A stretch of 20,833 nucleotides of DNA, taken from Parvibaculum sp049303435. Its GTDB lineage: Bacteria > Pseudomonadota > Alphaproteobacteria > Parvibaculales > Parvibaculaceae. The position numbers and the translations under genes are program-made. The notes under the pieces were generated by a model. It ran no database searches and was not told where the DNA came from. It saw only the letters and a list, made by a program, of their open reading frames with translations. Position 1 is the stretch's first letter, and the number at the start of each line of letters is the position of its first letter. Shown piece after piece: positions 1 to 7,500 of the stretch. The stretch lies in contig JBAQNC010000308.1 of NCBI GenBank assembly GCA_049303435.1, positions 1 through 20,833 on the forward strand, given 5' to 3'.

Positions 1-1146
1 GGTCATTCCTTCTCGCCGCTGGTGCCAACCGACGGCACGCTGCTGACGCTCGATCGCATGGCGGGCATCTCGAATGTCGACAAGGCCATGCATCAGGCTG
101 ATGTGGCCGCGGGCACACGGCTTGCCCAGATGAGCGAAATGCTCGCCAAGGTGGGCATGTCAGTCGACAATCTGCCCGACATCAACAAGCAATCGCTTGC
201 CGGTGCGCTGGCGACCTCCACACATGGCGCAGGCGCCAAGCTCGGCGCCATGCCGACATTCGTTCAGAACATGCGCATCGTCACGGCGTCGGGCGAAGTG
301 ATCGACTGCGATGCCAAAAACAATCCGGAAATCTTTCAGGCCGCCCGCGTCTCATTGGGCTCGCTCGGGATCGTCACAAGCGCCCGCATGCAGGCGCGCC
401 CCTTGTTCAAGCTCAAGCGCCGCACATGGATGCAACCCGTCGATGAAATGCTCGAACGCCTGCCGGAACTGGAAAAGGCGCATCGTAATTTCGAATTCTA
501 CTACATCCCCTTTTCAGGCATGGCGCTCGGCATCACCAACGATGAGACGGACGAGCCCGAAACTCCCGCACAGCCGAACCCCGATGACGACGCCGTGTTG
601 CAGCTGAAAATGTTACAGGACTGGCTCGGCTGGGCGCCCGGCGTGCGCCGCTGGGCGATCCAGAAGGCAATGGCGGATTATCCGGTCGAGGAGCGCGTGG
701 ACTATTCCTACAAAACGCTGTCGACTGAACGCGGCGTGCGCTTCAATGAAATGGAATATCACCTGCCGCGCGAAGAAGCGCCCGACGCGCTGCGCAAGAT
801 CATCAGGACAATCGAAGACAACAACATCAAGGTCTTCTTCCCGATCGAATTCCGCACCATCGCGGCGGACGATATCTGGCTAAGCCCCTTCTACAAGCGC
901 GACACCGTGTCGATTGCCGTGCACCAGTTTCACGAATGGGATTACCACGCCTATTTCGCGCAGATCGAACCGATCCACTGGGCCCATCACGGTCGCCCGC
1001 ATTGGGGCAAGATCAATACGCTGAAGGCCACGGATTTCGCAAAGCTCTACCCGAAGTGGAACGACTTCCAGAAAGTGCGCGCCGAGCTTGATCCGACAGG
1101 CAAGTTCCTGACGCCGCAGATGAAGATGATGCTGGGCGTCGCCTGA
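1..1146 (+). CDS. FAD-binding oxidoreductase, D-arabinono-1,4-lactone oxidase (ALO/GULO) type, 5' end missing
   Basis: Partial gene: the frame is open from the first base, and 381 residues plus a TGA stop are visible. The visible protein begins with GHSFSPL, the flavin-binding motif whose His is the covalent FAD attachment site in the sugar-lactone oxidase family, so the true start lies upstream. HGAGAKLG and a GSLGIVTSA segment follow, as in FAD_binding_4 (PCMH) domains. The C-terminal half holds the ALO-type HWGK motif (RPHWGKINTL). Family members oxidise lactones or other alcohols with O2 or another acceptor; the substrate here cannot be read from the sequence. It converges on the DUF1178 gene with only 6 bases between the stop codons. 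Family assignment is firm, substrate unknown. Confidence 0.88.
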   Translation, partial: GHSFSPLVPTDGTLLTLDRMAGISNVDKAMHQADVAAGTRLAQMSEMLAKVGMSVDNLPDINKQSLAGALATSTHGAGAKLGAMPTFVQNMRIVTASGEVIDCDAKNNPEIFQAARVSLGSLGIVTSARMQARPLFKLKRRTWMQPVDEMLERLPELEKAHRNFEFYYIPFSGMALGITNDETDEPETPAQPNPDDDAVLQLKMLQDWLGWAPGVRRWAIQKAMADYPVEERVDYSYKTLSTERGVRFNEMEYHLPREEAPDALRKIIRTIEDNNIKVFFPIEFRTIAADDIWLSPFYKRDTVSIAVHQFHEWDYHAYFAQIEPIHWAHHGRPHWGKINTLKATDFAKLYPKWNDFQKVRAELDPTGKFLTPQMKMMLGVA

Positions 1147-1152
1147 GGGAAA

Positions 1153-1572
1153 TCAGTTCGTCTGCTTGGAGCTGACGACAGGAAGCGGCGCGACATCGAC
1201 GCCTTCCTCGATCAGATCGCGCGCTTCATCGAGCGTCGCTTCACCGTAGATTGCGCGGGCGGGCTCTTCCTCGTAGTGGATACGACGCGCGACATCGGCG
1301 AACTTGTCGCCAACATAATCGCAATTCTCTTCCACATGCTTCCTGAGCGCCGTCATCATATTGACCATCTGCTGCCGGTCGACGACAGAACGCGATTTGC
1401 TCTTCTTGGTACCGGACACATTGGGCGCCATAAGACCCTTGCGCACCTTGGTGCTTGCGCATTGCGGACAGGCGATGTCGCCGCTCGCGGCTTGTTCGTC
1501 AAAAGCCGACGAGGACGAAAACCATCCATCGAATTCATGCTCATGGTCACAGACAAGACTGTAACGGATCAT
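1153..1572 (-). CDS. DUF1178 family protein
   Basis: 139 residues, ATG start. The protein opens with MIRYSLVC and a His/Glu-rich DHEHEFDGWF stretch, then a CPQC pair (C35, C38) and a VRKGLMAPNVSG segment. This is the DUF1178 pattern: a short N-terminal putative metal-binding region followed by an acidic helical C-terminus. Function is unknown. The start overlaps the stop of the upstream nitrilase-family gene in an ATGA arrangement, so translation is probably coupled. It is the last gene of the run that includes comF and grxC. C8, C35 and C38 could help bind zinc, but this is inference. Confidence 0.85.
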   Translation of the reverse strand: MIRYSLVCDHEHEFDGWFSSSSAFDEQAASGDIACPQCASTKVRKGLMAPNVSGTKKSKSRSVVDRQQMVNMMTALRKHVEENCDYVGDKFADVARRIHYEEEPARAIYGEATLDEARDLIEEGVDVAPLPVVSSKQTN

Positions 1573-2420
1573 CGCTTGTCTCCGGGAACGGCAAAAGCGC
1601 GGTCATGCTGAAGGCTTGGAACGCGACCGCGCGCTTCGGCAACTTTGGCTGGATCGATCTCGGCGACGATGAAACCGGTCCCCTCTTCCGCCTCCGCAAT
1701 GATCTCGCCCCAGGGCGCGACAATCAGACTATGGCCATAGGTCTCGCGGCCATTCTCGTGCAACCCGTCCTGTGCCGGCGCAAGAACATAGGCACCATTC
1801 TCGATCGCGCGGGCGCGCAGCAGAACATGCCAATGGGCCTTACCAGTAGGTTTCGTAAAGGCGGAGGGAACAGAGAGAAACGACGCGCCCGCTTCCGACA
1901 GCACGCGATAAAGTTGCGGAAAGCGCAGGTCATAACAGACAGTCATGCCGAGCACGCCCCACGGCAGTTCCGCTGTAACGGCCTGTGCGCCAGGCCGGAA
2001 ATTCTTCGACTCGCGATAACTCTCGCCGCCACCGAGATCGACATCGAACATGTGAATTTTATCGTAGCGCGCAATGACGACACCATCGGGTCCGATCAGA
2101 AATGAGCGATTGGCGAGCTTGTCGGGCGCAACCTTGATCGGCAGCGAGCCGATCAGCGCCCAGACCTTTCGCGAGGCGGCGACCGCGCGAAAGGCGGCAA
2201 GCGCCGTGTCGTCTTCTTCAGCCACGGCCTTCTCGAACAACAGCTGGCTTTTTGCTTCCATCAATGACGTGTTTTCAGGCGTCGCAATGAATTGTGCACC
2301 CGCCACCGCTGCTTCCTCGATCAGGCTGACGGCGAGATCGACATTGGGCGCAACCTCACGGCCCGCCCGCAATTGCACGCAAGCGGCAAGAAAGGGGGAT
2401 AAGGGGGTTTGCGCGTTCAT
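1569..2420 (-). CDS. Carbon-nitrogen hydrolase, Nit1 / deaminated glutathione amidase-like
   Basis: 283 residues from the ATG at 2420. A TTG one codon earlier is possible but less likely. All three catalytic residues of the nitrilase superfamily are visible: Glu49 in ATPENTSLM, Lys121 in YDKIHMFDVDL, and nucleophile Cys162 in VCYDLRFPQLYR. The YDKIHMFDVDL signature is typical of the Nit1/Nit2 branch, whose known role is hydrolysing deaminated glutathione or omega-amides of 2-oxo acids as metabolite repair. It sits directly behind glutaredoxin, whose TGA is separated from this ATG by a single codon, and overlaps DUF1178 downstream. The glutaredoxin neighbour fits a glutathione-related role, though substrate choice is inferred. 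No clear Shine-Dalgarno sequence precedes the start, suggesting translational coupling. Confidence 0.88.
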   Translation of the reverse strand: MNAQTPLSPFLAACVQLRAGREVAPNVDLAVSLIEEAAVAGAQFIATPENTSLMEAKSQLLFEKAVAEEDDTALAAFRAVAASRKVWALIGSLPIKVAPDKLANRSFLIGPDGVVIARYDKIHMFDVDLGGGESYRESKNFRPGAQAVTAELPWGVLGMTVCYDLRFPQLYRVLSEAGASFLSVPSAFTKPTGKAHWHVLLRARAIENGAYVLAPAQDGLHENGRETYGHSLIVAPWGEIIAEAEEGTGFIVAEIDPAKVAEARGRVPSLQHDRAFAVPGDKR

Positions 2421-2423
2421 CAA

Positions 2424-2681
2424 TCAGGCAGCTAGAAGCGTGTCGAGCTTGCCCGCACGCTCAAGCGCATAGAGTTCGTCGCAGCCACCGACATGGGTGT
2501 CGCCGACAAAAATCTGCGGCACGGTATAGCCGCCATTGGCGCGCTTCGTCATCTCGTCGCGTAGATCGGGGTCCATGCCGACATCGATTTCCTTGAACTC
2601 GACTCCCTTGTCCTTGAGCAAGGCCTTGGCCCGGAAGCAATAGGGGCACATCATGGTCGTATAGATGGTCACGGCCGCCAT
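2424..2681 (-). CDS. grxC: Glutaredoxin 3, dithiol type
   Basis: 85 residues, the normal size for bacterial Grx3. The active site is CPYC at residues 12-15. The glutathione-binding TVPQIF segment with its cis-proline and the GGCDEL motif are both present. It reduces protein disulfides and mixed glutathione disulfides in the cytoplasm. A strong ribosome site, AAGGAG, lies about 9 bases before the ATG. The gene is 33 bases downstream of comF and its stop nearly touches the start of the nitrilase-family gene, so it is an internal gene of the run. Confidence 0.95.
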   Translation of the reverse strand: MAAVTIYTTMMCPYCFRAKALLKDKGVEFKEIDVGMDPDLRDEMTKRANGGYTVPQIFVGDTHVGGCDELYALERAGKLDTLLAA

Positions 2682-2714
2682 AAGCGGAAACTCCTTAAGG
2701 AAAACAATACTCTA

Positions 2715-3488
2715 TCATATAGAAAGCTTTCCCTCAGGAACAACCCGGGCAAGCGAAAGGACACGCACCTCGCGCGCCCCTGCGGCATTAAGCGCCCGCG
2801 CACAGGCATCGACCGTGGCCCCCGTGGTCATCACATCATCGACCAGCACTACAATCCTGCCAACAAGCTGGCCGCCTGCGCCGTCGGCCAGCCTGAAAGC
2901 GCCCGCCACATTGCGGCGCCTTGCGCTGCCCGACAGACCGATCTGGGGTCGCGTGGCGCGCACCCGCACGAGCAGACCGGGCGCAAAGGGCAGATGCGCG
3001 AGTTTCCCTATGCGCCGCGCAAGCTCGGCGGACTGGTTGAAACGGCGCGAAAAAAGCCGCTTGCGATGCAGCGGCACAGGCAGAATGAGATCGGCACCGT
3101 GGAGAAGCTCGGACCCTGCCCGCACCATCCAATGAGCAAAGGCAGGCGCGGCTTCCATCCGGTCGGCGAATTTATAGCGCAACACAAGGCGCGCGCTTGC
3201 CTCGTTGTAATACATGACGCTGCGCGCCCTCGCATAAGGCGGTGGACTGTCGACAAATTCCGGACGCACCATCGCCTCGCCCGGATCATAGGCGAAAGGC
3301 AACCCGCTCAGCTCGCAGAAAGGCCGCTCGATAAAATCGATGGCTGACCAACAGACGGGACAAAGACCGCCCTGCTGACTGACCATCGTTCCGCACCCCA
3401 TACAATGAGGCGGCAACGCAAAATCGGCGATGCGGGTCGCAAGTTGCCTCAGCCTGTACAGCACCGAAAAACCCGACGATGCCGACAT
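2715..3488 (-). CDS. ComF family phosphoribosyltransferase-like protein
   Basis: 257 residues from the ATG at 3488, which has an AGGTGA ribosome site 8 bases upstream. A GTG at 3500 would give four more residues and a GTGA overlap with the hydrolase stop; either start is possible. The N-terminus has a double CxxC zinc ribbon (C29, C32, C43, C46). Near the C-terminus, residues 213-225 hold the PRPP-binding loop VVLVDDVMTTGAT of type I phosphoribosyltransferases. ComF/GntX proteins are linked to DNA uptake in competent species, but in alphaproteobacteria the role is unclear. Placement directly ahead of grxC matches the neighbourhood I know from this class. Confidence 0.9.
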   Translation of the reverse strand: MSASSGFSVLYRLRQLATRIADFALPPHCMGCGTMVSQQGGLCPVCWSAIDFIERPFCELSGLPFAYDPGEAMVRPEFVDSPPPYARARSVMYYNEASARLVLRYKFADRMEAAPAFAHWMVRAGSELLHGADLILPVPLHRKRLFSRRFNQSAELARRIGKLAHLPFAPGLLVRVRATRPQIGLSGSARRRNVAGAFRLADGAGGQLVGRIVVLVDDVMTTGATVDACARALNAAGAREVRVLSLARVVPEGKLSI

Positions 3489-3496
3489 GGAACCTG

Positions 3497-4216
3497 TCAC
3501 CTTGCGAAATCGATCAACAAATCGGCCACCACTTGCGGCGCAGAAAAGAAGGGCGAGTGGCTGCTCTCAAGTGTTCCCACATTCTCGCAAGGCACGGCAG
3601 CCATCATCTTCTGCTGGAGCGCATAGGTGATCGCCTCATCCTGTCGGCAGGTAATAAAATCGCGCGGCACGCTGCCATAACGCGCGCCGCTGACCTTGAG
3701 CGGCGTCACGAAGGGCGCGAGCGCCTGAGTACACAAGTTTGCCTGCGCATAGGCGATATCCTCCTCCGAACAATCGGCGTAGAAGGCCTTACGCAAATAT
3801 TCCGGGTTGATGCCCGCGCTGATCCTGTCGTCATTATAGACAAGCGTCTTGGGCAGGACCTCGTTCGTCGGATCTTCGGAAATTTCGAGCAAGGACTTGC
3901 CATCGATGGGCAAAAACGCCGTGAGATAGACCAGTCGCCGGAAGACCTCAGGGCGCAACTCCGCCGCCGTCGAAATGACGCCACCGCCCATCGAATGGCC
4001 AACCAGGATCGGACGCTCCGGCAGCAAAGCCGCCGCATCGACAACGCGCTCCGCGCAATTCTCAAGCGTCACCTCCGCCAGAGGCAGGGTGTCTTCGCCA
4101 TTTCCCGGCAGGTCGATGGCATGCGTCCGATGCCCGCGCGCTTCGAGCTCGGCCACCAGATGTTTCCAGCACCACGCGCCATGCCAGGCCCCATGCACCA
4201 ACAGAAATGTCGCCAT
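3497..4216 (-). CDS. Alpha/beta hydrolase, salicylate esterase / hydroxynitrile lyase-like fold family
   Basis: 239 residues, ATG start. The protein begins with FLLVHGAWHGAWCW, the oxyanion HG motif typical of the plant-esterase-like (SABP2/hydroxynitrile lyase) branch. The nucleophile elbow is GHSMGG with Ser75. The probable acid is Asp193 in CRQDEAI and the probable His is H220 in ESSHSPFF, so the triad looks intact and the enzyme is probably an esterase or related hydrolase. The substrate is unknown. It is the first gene of the minus-strand run, just ahead of comF, and is divergent from the methyltransferase gene across 103 bases. It may be a later addition to the comF-grxC neighbourhood. 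Confidence 0.85.
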   Translation of the reverse strand: MATFLLVHGAWHGAWCWKHLVAELEARGHRTHAIDLPGNGEDTLPLAEVTLENCAERVVDAAALLPERPILVGHSMGGGVISTAAELRPEVFRRLVYLTAFLPIDGKSLLEISEDPTNEVLPKTLVYNDDRISAGINPEYLRKAFYADCSEEDIAYAQANLCTQALAPFVTPLKVSGARYGSVPRDFITCRQDEAITYALQQKMMAAVPCENVGTLESSHSPFFSAPQVVADLLIDFAR

Positions 4217-4319
4217 GATTTCCCCCTCGCCTCGACAAAACCCTAATGAAGAAGATGGGTCATGTCATCAATTCAACAGGCCCCGTTCATCAGACTTGCG
4301 AGGAGGCCCCGCAGCAATC
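4217..4319. promoter_or_regulatory. Divergent intergenic region between hydrolase and methyltransferase genes
   Basis: 103 bases between the two divergent starts must hold promoters for both directions. No convincing -35/-10 pair was found. An AGGAGG at 4301-4306 lies 13 bases before the methyltransferase ATG and is its likely ribosome binding site, with longer spacing than usual. If the second in-frame ATG (4323) or the third (4332) is used instead, the spacing is longer still. Confidence 0.4.
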
Positions 4320-5240
4320 ATGATGCGCGCCATGCCAGCCACCCCAGACAGCATGAAGATATTCGACCGCGTCCTGCATGCCCGCCACCGTGCGCGGGCA
4401 GCAGCAGGCTTTGCCGATCATGACTTCCTGCTGGCCCGCGTCGCCGAGGACATGGCCGACCGCCTGGGTATCATCACAAGAGAATTCCCGAGGGCTCTCG
4501 ATCTCGGGGCACATCATGGCTTCATCAACAAAATGCTGCCGCTGATGGAAGCAGGCAAGGTAGGTCATGTCGTCACCACCGATCTCGCGCCGGAAATGCT
4601 GGCGCAGGCGAGCGGTGCCCGCGTCTGTGCGACCGAAGAGCAACTGCCCTTCGCCGACAAGAGCTTCGATCTCGTCGTCTCCGCCCTGTCGCTCCATTGG
4701 GCAAACGATCTGCCCGGCGCGCTCATCCAGATCCGCCGCGCGCTGGCGCCTGACGGTCTTTTCATAGGCGCGATGTTCGGCGGCGAAACGTTGATCGAAT
4801 TACGCCAGGCGCTGGCCGAAGCGGAAATCGAATGCGAAGGCGGCTTGAGCCCGCGCGTCTCGCCCTTTGCCGATCTGCGCGACATGGGCGGCCTGATGCA
4901 GCGTGCAGGCTTTGCTCTGCCCGTGATCGATAGCGACCGTGTGACGGTCAACTACGGCAATATGCTGAAACTGCTTGCCGAACTGCGCGGCATGGGCGAA
5001 ACCAATGCGCTGATCGAGCGTCGTCGGACGCCGTTGCGCCGCTCAACCCTAATGCGCGCGGCTGAAATCTATTCGAGAAAATTCGGACTGGCCGACGGAC
5101 GTATCCCGGCGACCTTCGAGATCGTCATGCTGGCGGGCTGGTCGCCACATGAAAGGCAGCAAAAGCCCTTACGGCCCGGTAGCGCCAAGGCAAAACTCGC
5201 CGATGCACTCGGCACCATCGAGCACAAGGCCCCGCGCTAG
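4320..5240 (+). CDS. SAM-dependent methyltransferase-fold protein, BioC/NDUFAF5-like
   Basis: 306 residues. The frame is open much further upstream but that part is antisense to the hydrolase gene, so I chose the ATG at 4320. The N-terminus carries IFDRVLHARHRARAA, the FDR opening common to BioC and the mitochondrial complex I factor NDUFAF5. SAM motif I is ALDLGAHHG (residues 59-67), followed by acidic TTDLAPEML, a QLPFADKSFDLVVSALSLHW segment, and a C-terminal region typical of the NDUFAF5 branch. NDUFAF5 hydroxylates an arginine of a complex I subunit; whether this protein does so, or methylates something, is inference. It stands beside the comF-grxC run, a frequent neighbour in alphaproteobacteria. 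Its stop is 4 bases from that of the convergent Flp pilin gene. Confidence 0.85.
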   Translation: MMRAMPATPDSMKIFDRVLHARHRARAAAGFADHDFLLARVAEDMADRLGIITREFPRALDLGAHHGFINKMLPLMEAGKVGHVVTTDLAPEMLAQASGARVCATEEQLPFADKSFDLVVSALSLHWANDLPGALIQIRRALAPDGLFIGAMFGGETLIELRQALAEAEIECEGGLSPRVSPFADLRDMGGLMQRAGFALPVIDSDRVTVNYGNMLKLLAELRGMGETNALIERRRTPLRRSTLMRAAEIYSRKFGLADGRIPATFEIVMLAGWSPHERQQKPLRPGSAKAKLADALGTIEHKAPR

Positions 5241-5244
5241 CAAC

Positions 5245-5418
5245 CTAGCTGAAAAGATCGACGATCTTCTGGAACATGCCTGTAAGGCTCGTGCCGATGG
5301 TGGCTGTCGCCGCCGCCACGACCGCCGAGAGTAACGCTATGATCAAACCATATTCTATGGCTGTCGCCCCGCTCGTATCGCGACCAAACTCCGTAAAGAA
5401 CCGCCCGATCTTGCTCAT
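5245..5418 (-). CDS. Flp/Fap-type pilin precursor, 57 residues
   Basis: A short gene with ATG start and TAG stop. The protein is MSKIGRFFTEFGRDTSG followed by ATAIEYGLIIALLSAVVAAA and a short amphipathic tail ending KIVDLFS. This is the class IVb Flp pilin layout: a basic leader, a prepilin peptidase site at Gly17/Ala18, Glu at +5 and Tyr at +6 of the mature chain, then one hydrophobic helix. An AAAGGTG ribosome site lies about 8 bases before the ATG. Flp pilins are processed by a TadV/CpaA peptidase and assembled by the Tad machinery into adhesive fibres. No Tad gene is in the window, so this is an orphan copy placed after mutT. Confidence 0.88.
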   Translation of the reverse strand: MSKIGRFFTEFGRDTSGATAIEYGLIIALLSAVVAAATATIGTSLTGMFQKIVDLFS

Positions 5419-5468
5419 CGCCCAAACACCTTTCTCATGATGCGCGATCAGCCTGTCCGATCCCGGAC

Positions 5469-5897
5469 CTAGAGCAAATCGAGCAACGCCGCCACAAGCG
5501 GTTCATCCGCCGGTGGCATGGCAAAATCCCTCAACGTCGAAGGCTTTGCCCATTTCAGCGCCTGTCCCTCCAGACCCTGAACCCGCCCCTCCCAACGCCG
5601 ACAGATATAGAGCGGCATCAACAGGTGAAAATCCTCATAGGCATGGCTCGCGAAAGTCAGCGGCGCGAGACAGGCCTTGCGAACCGTGATGCCGAGTTCC
5701 TCGTGCAATTCCCGGATCAGGCTGTCCTCTGGCACTTCGCCGGGCTCGACCTTGCCGCCGGGAAACTCCCAAAGCCCTGCAAGTGACTTGCCTTCGGGAC
5801 GTTGGGCGAGAAGCACGCGACCATCGACATCGACAAGCGCACAGGCCGCCACCAAAAGAAGCCGCTTGGAGGCGGTACTATTCGCTTGTTCGCTCAT
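5469..5897 (-). CDS. mutT: 8-oxo-dGTP diphosphatase, MutT-type Nudix hydrolase
   Basis: 142 residues. The Nudix box GX5EX7REUXEEXGU is complete at residues 48-70, with Gly48, Glu54 and the REXXEE core at 62-67. The preceding ALVDVDGRVLLAQRPEGK and LWEFPGGK segments are typical of MutT proteins that hydrolyse oxidised guanine nucleotides and so prevent AT-to-CG transversions. In alphaproteobacteria mutT commonly follows argJ, as here. A GGTGA ribosome site precedes the ATG. 88 bases separate it from argJ, containing an inverted repeat, so it may have its own promoter. The precise nucleotide substrate is inferred from family and context. Confidence 0.88.
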   Translation of the reverse strand: MSEQANSTASKRLLLVAACALVDVDGRVLLAQRPEGKSLAGLWEFPGGKVEPGEVPEDSLIRELHEELGITVRKACLAPLTFASHAYEDFHLLMPLYICRRWEGRVQGLEGQALKWAKPSTLRDFAMPPADEPLVAALLDLL

Positions 5898-5902
5898 GAT
5901 GA

Positions 5903-5944
5903 TTTCACCATTGTGCTAATAAATACCCGCCAAACGTGGTGAAA
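5903..5944. repeat. Inverted repeat in the argJ-mutT gap, with a third copy of the half-site
   Basis: TTTCACCA at 5903-5910 is matched by its exact reverse complement TGGTGAAA at 5937-5944, with 26 bases between. A further TTTCACC in the first orientation lies at 5964-5970. On the mutT mRNA the arm near the start codon contains the GGTGA ribosome site, so pairing of the arms could hide it. It could equally be an operator or chance in a short AT-rich spacer. Confidence 0.5.
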
Positions 5945-5985
5945 ATTGAGTAAAAAGCCCAAATTTCACCCGTTCTGGTCGAGCG

Positions 5986-7467
5986 TCAACTCCGATAGTC
6001 GGCATTGATCGAGATGTAGCCATGCGTGAGATCGCAGGTCCAGACCGTCGCCGCGCCCGAACCGATACCGACATCAACCTCGATATCGATATCCTTGCCC
6101 TTCATGTGACGCGCGACAGGCGCTTCCTTGTAACCGGGCACAGCCTCACCGAGCGCCGCCACATCGACGCCGCCGATGCGAATGGCGAGACGATCACGGT
6201 CCGCCGCCTCGCCGGACTTGCCGACCGCCATGACGATACGGCCCCAATTGGCGTCCTCACCGGCAATGGCCGTCTTGACGAGGGGCGAATTGGCAATCGC
6301 CAGGCCGATACGACGCGCCGCCGCCGTGCTCTCGGCGCCCGACACGGCAATCGAAATGAACTTCGTCGCGCCTTCGCCATCGCGCACAACCTGATGCGAC
6401 AGATCAAGCAGAAGGTCTTCGAGCGCACCACGGAAGGCGGCAAGGCGCGGATCAATGACCGAACTGATATTGGTCTGGTTTCGCATCGCCGTGCCGGTGG
6501 CAAAGAGAAGTAGCGTGTCGGAGGTCGACGTATCGCTATCGACCGTGGTGGCGTTAAAGCTCCTGTCTGCGCCCTGCGAGACAAGCGTTTGCAGAAGCGG
6601 CGCGGCAATGGCGGCATCTGTCACGACAAAGGCGAGCATGGTGGCCATATCGGGCGCGATCATGCCCGAGCCTTTGGCGATGCCGTTGATTGTGACGACT
6701 TCACCGTCGATCTCGACCTTGCGGGTCGCAAGCTTGCGATAGGTGTCGGTCGTCATGATGGCGCGGGCAGCCCTGTCCCACTGGTCTTCATCGGCGTTGA
6801 ACAACGCGGTCGCCATGCCGTCGATCAACGGCTTGGGGTCCATCGGCTGACCGATGACGCCGGTGGAGGCGACAAAGACTTCACTCGCCATCGAGCCCGC
6901 AGCGCGCGCCGCTGCAACAACCGTCGCCTCGACAGTGGCGACACCACGCTTGCCGGTAAAGGCGTTGGAATTGCCGGAATTGACGACAACGATACGGCCC
7001 GATCCGCCCTTGACGTTGGCGCGGCACAGATCGACAGGCGCAGACGCGGTTTTCGACGTCGTGAAAACGCCCGCCGCCGTCGTGCCCTCGGGCAGACGGA
7101 TCACGAGAACGTCGTCGCGACCCTTGTATTTGATGCCCGCCGCCGCAGTGCCGAGATCGACGCCTGCAAGCGGTGGCAGCTTGGCGAATTTTTTCGGCGC
7201 AAGCGGAGACACGGCAAGCGCCGATTTGGTCTTGGCCTTTGTGGCAACCTTTTTGGCAGGGGCTTTCTTCGCAACGGGCTTCTTGGCGAGAGCCTTCCTG
7301 GCTGGCGTTTTTTTCGCCACGGCTTTCCCGACAGCACCTTTACCTTTCTTGGCATCAACCTTCCTGGTTTGAGCCTTCTTTGCTGGAGCCTTTTTCGCCA
7401 CGACCTTCTTCTTGGCCCCCGTCTTTTTTACAGGGGTCTTCTTCGTCGTTTTCTTAGCCGTCGTCAC
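5986..7467 (-). CDS. argJ: Bifunctional glutamate N-acetyltransferase / amino-acid acetyltransferase with Lys/Ala-rich N-terminal tail
   Basis: 493 residues from the GTG at 7467, which has GGAG and AGGA in the bases just upstream; a TTG five codons earlier lies upstream of that signal. From about residue 86 (VSPLAPKKFAKLPPLAGV) the protein is a normal ArgJ. It has the self-cleavage site KGSGMIAPDMATML, where Thr276 becomes the N-terminal nucleophile of the beta chain, and NSGNSNAFTG upstream. ArgJ moves the acetyl group from N-acetylornithine to glutamate and can also make N-acetylglutamate from acetyl-CoA, the cyclic arginine route. The first 85 or so residues are an added tail of AKK, PAKK and KKAPAKK units, with 30 Lys, 2 Arg and about 19 Ala in 83 residues and one acidic residue. 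It is in frame, with no stop. Family length is normally a little over 400. It lies between the parvulin gene and mutT. Confidence 0.93.
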   Translation of the reverse strand: MTTAKKTTKKTPVKKTGAKKKVVAKKAPAKKAQTRKVDAKKGKGAVGKAVAKKTPARKALAKKPVAKKAPAKKVATKAKTKSALAVSPLAPKKFAKLPPLAGVDLGTAAAGIKYKGRDDVLVIRLPEGTTAAGVFTTSKTASAPVDLCRANVKGGSGRIVVVNSGNSNAFTGKRGVATVEATVVAAARAAGSMASEVFVASTGVIGQPMDPKPLIDGMATALFNADEDQWDRAARAIMTTDTYRKLATRKVEIDGEVVTINGIAKGSGMIAPDMATMLAFVVTDAAIAAPLLQTLVSQGADRSFNATTVDSDTSTSDTLLLFATGTAMRNQTNISSVIDPRLAAFRGALEDLLLDLSHQVVRDGEGATKFISIAVSGAESTAAARRIGLAIANSPLVKTAIAGEDANWGRIVMAVGKSGEAADRDRLAIRIGGVDVAALGEAVPGYKEAPVARHMKGKDIDIEVDVGIGSGAATVWTCDLTHGYISINADYRS

Positions 7468-7500
7468 AATCCTGCTCCGCAAATCCGGGCGAACCCGATA

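Noticed and set aside
7200..7467. A separate small H1-like protein gene upstream of argJ
   Set aside because: The Lys/Ala frame continues into ArgJ without a stop, and no internal start with a ribosome site is seen at the junction; a fusion is simpler.
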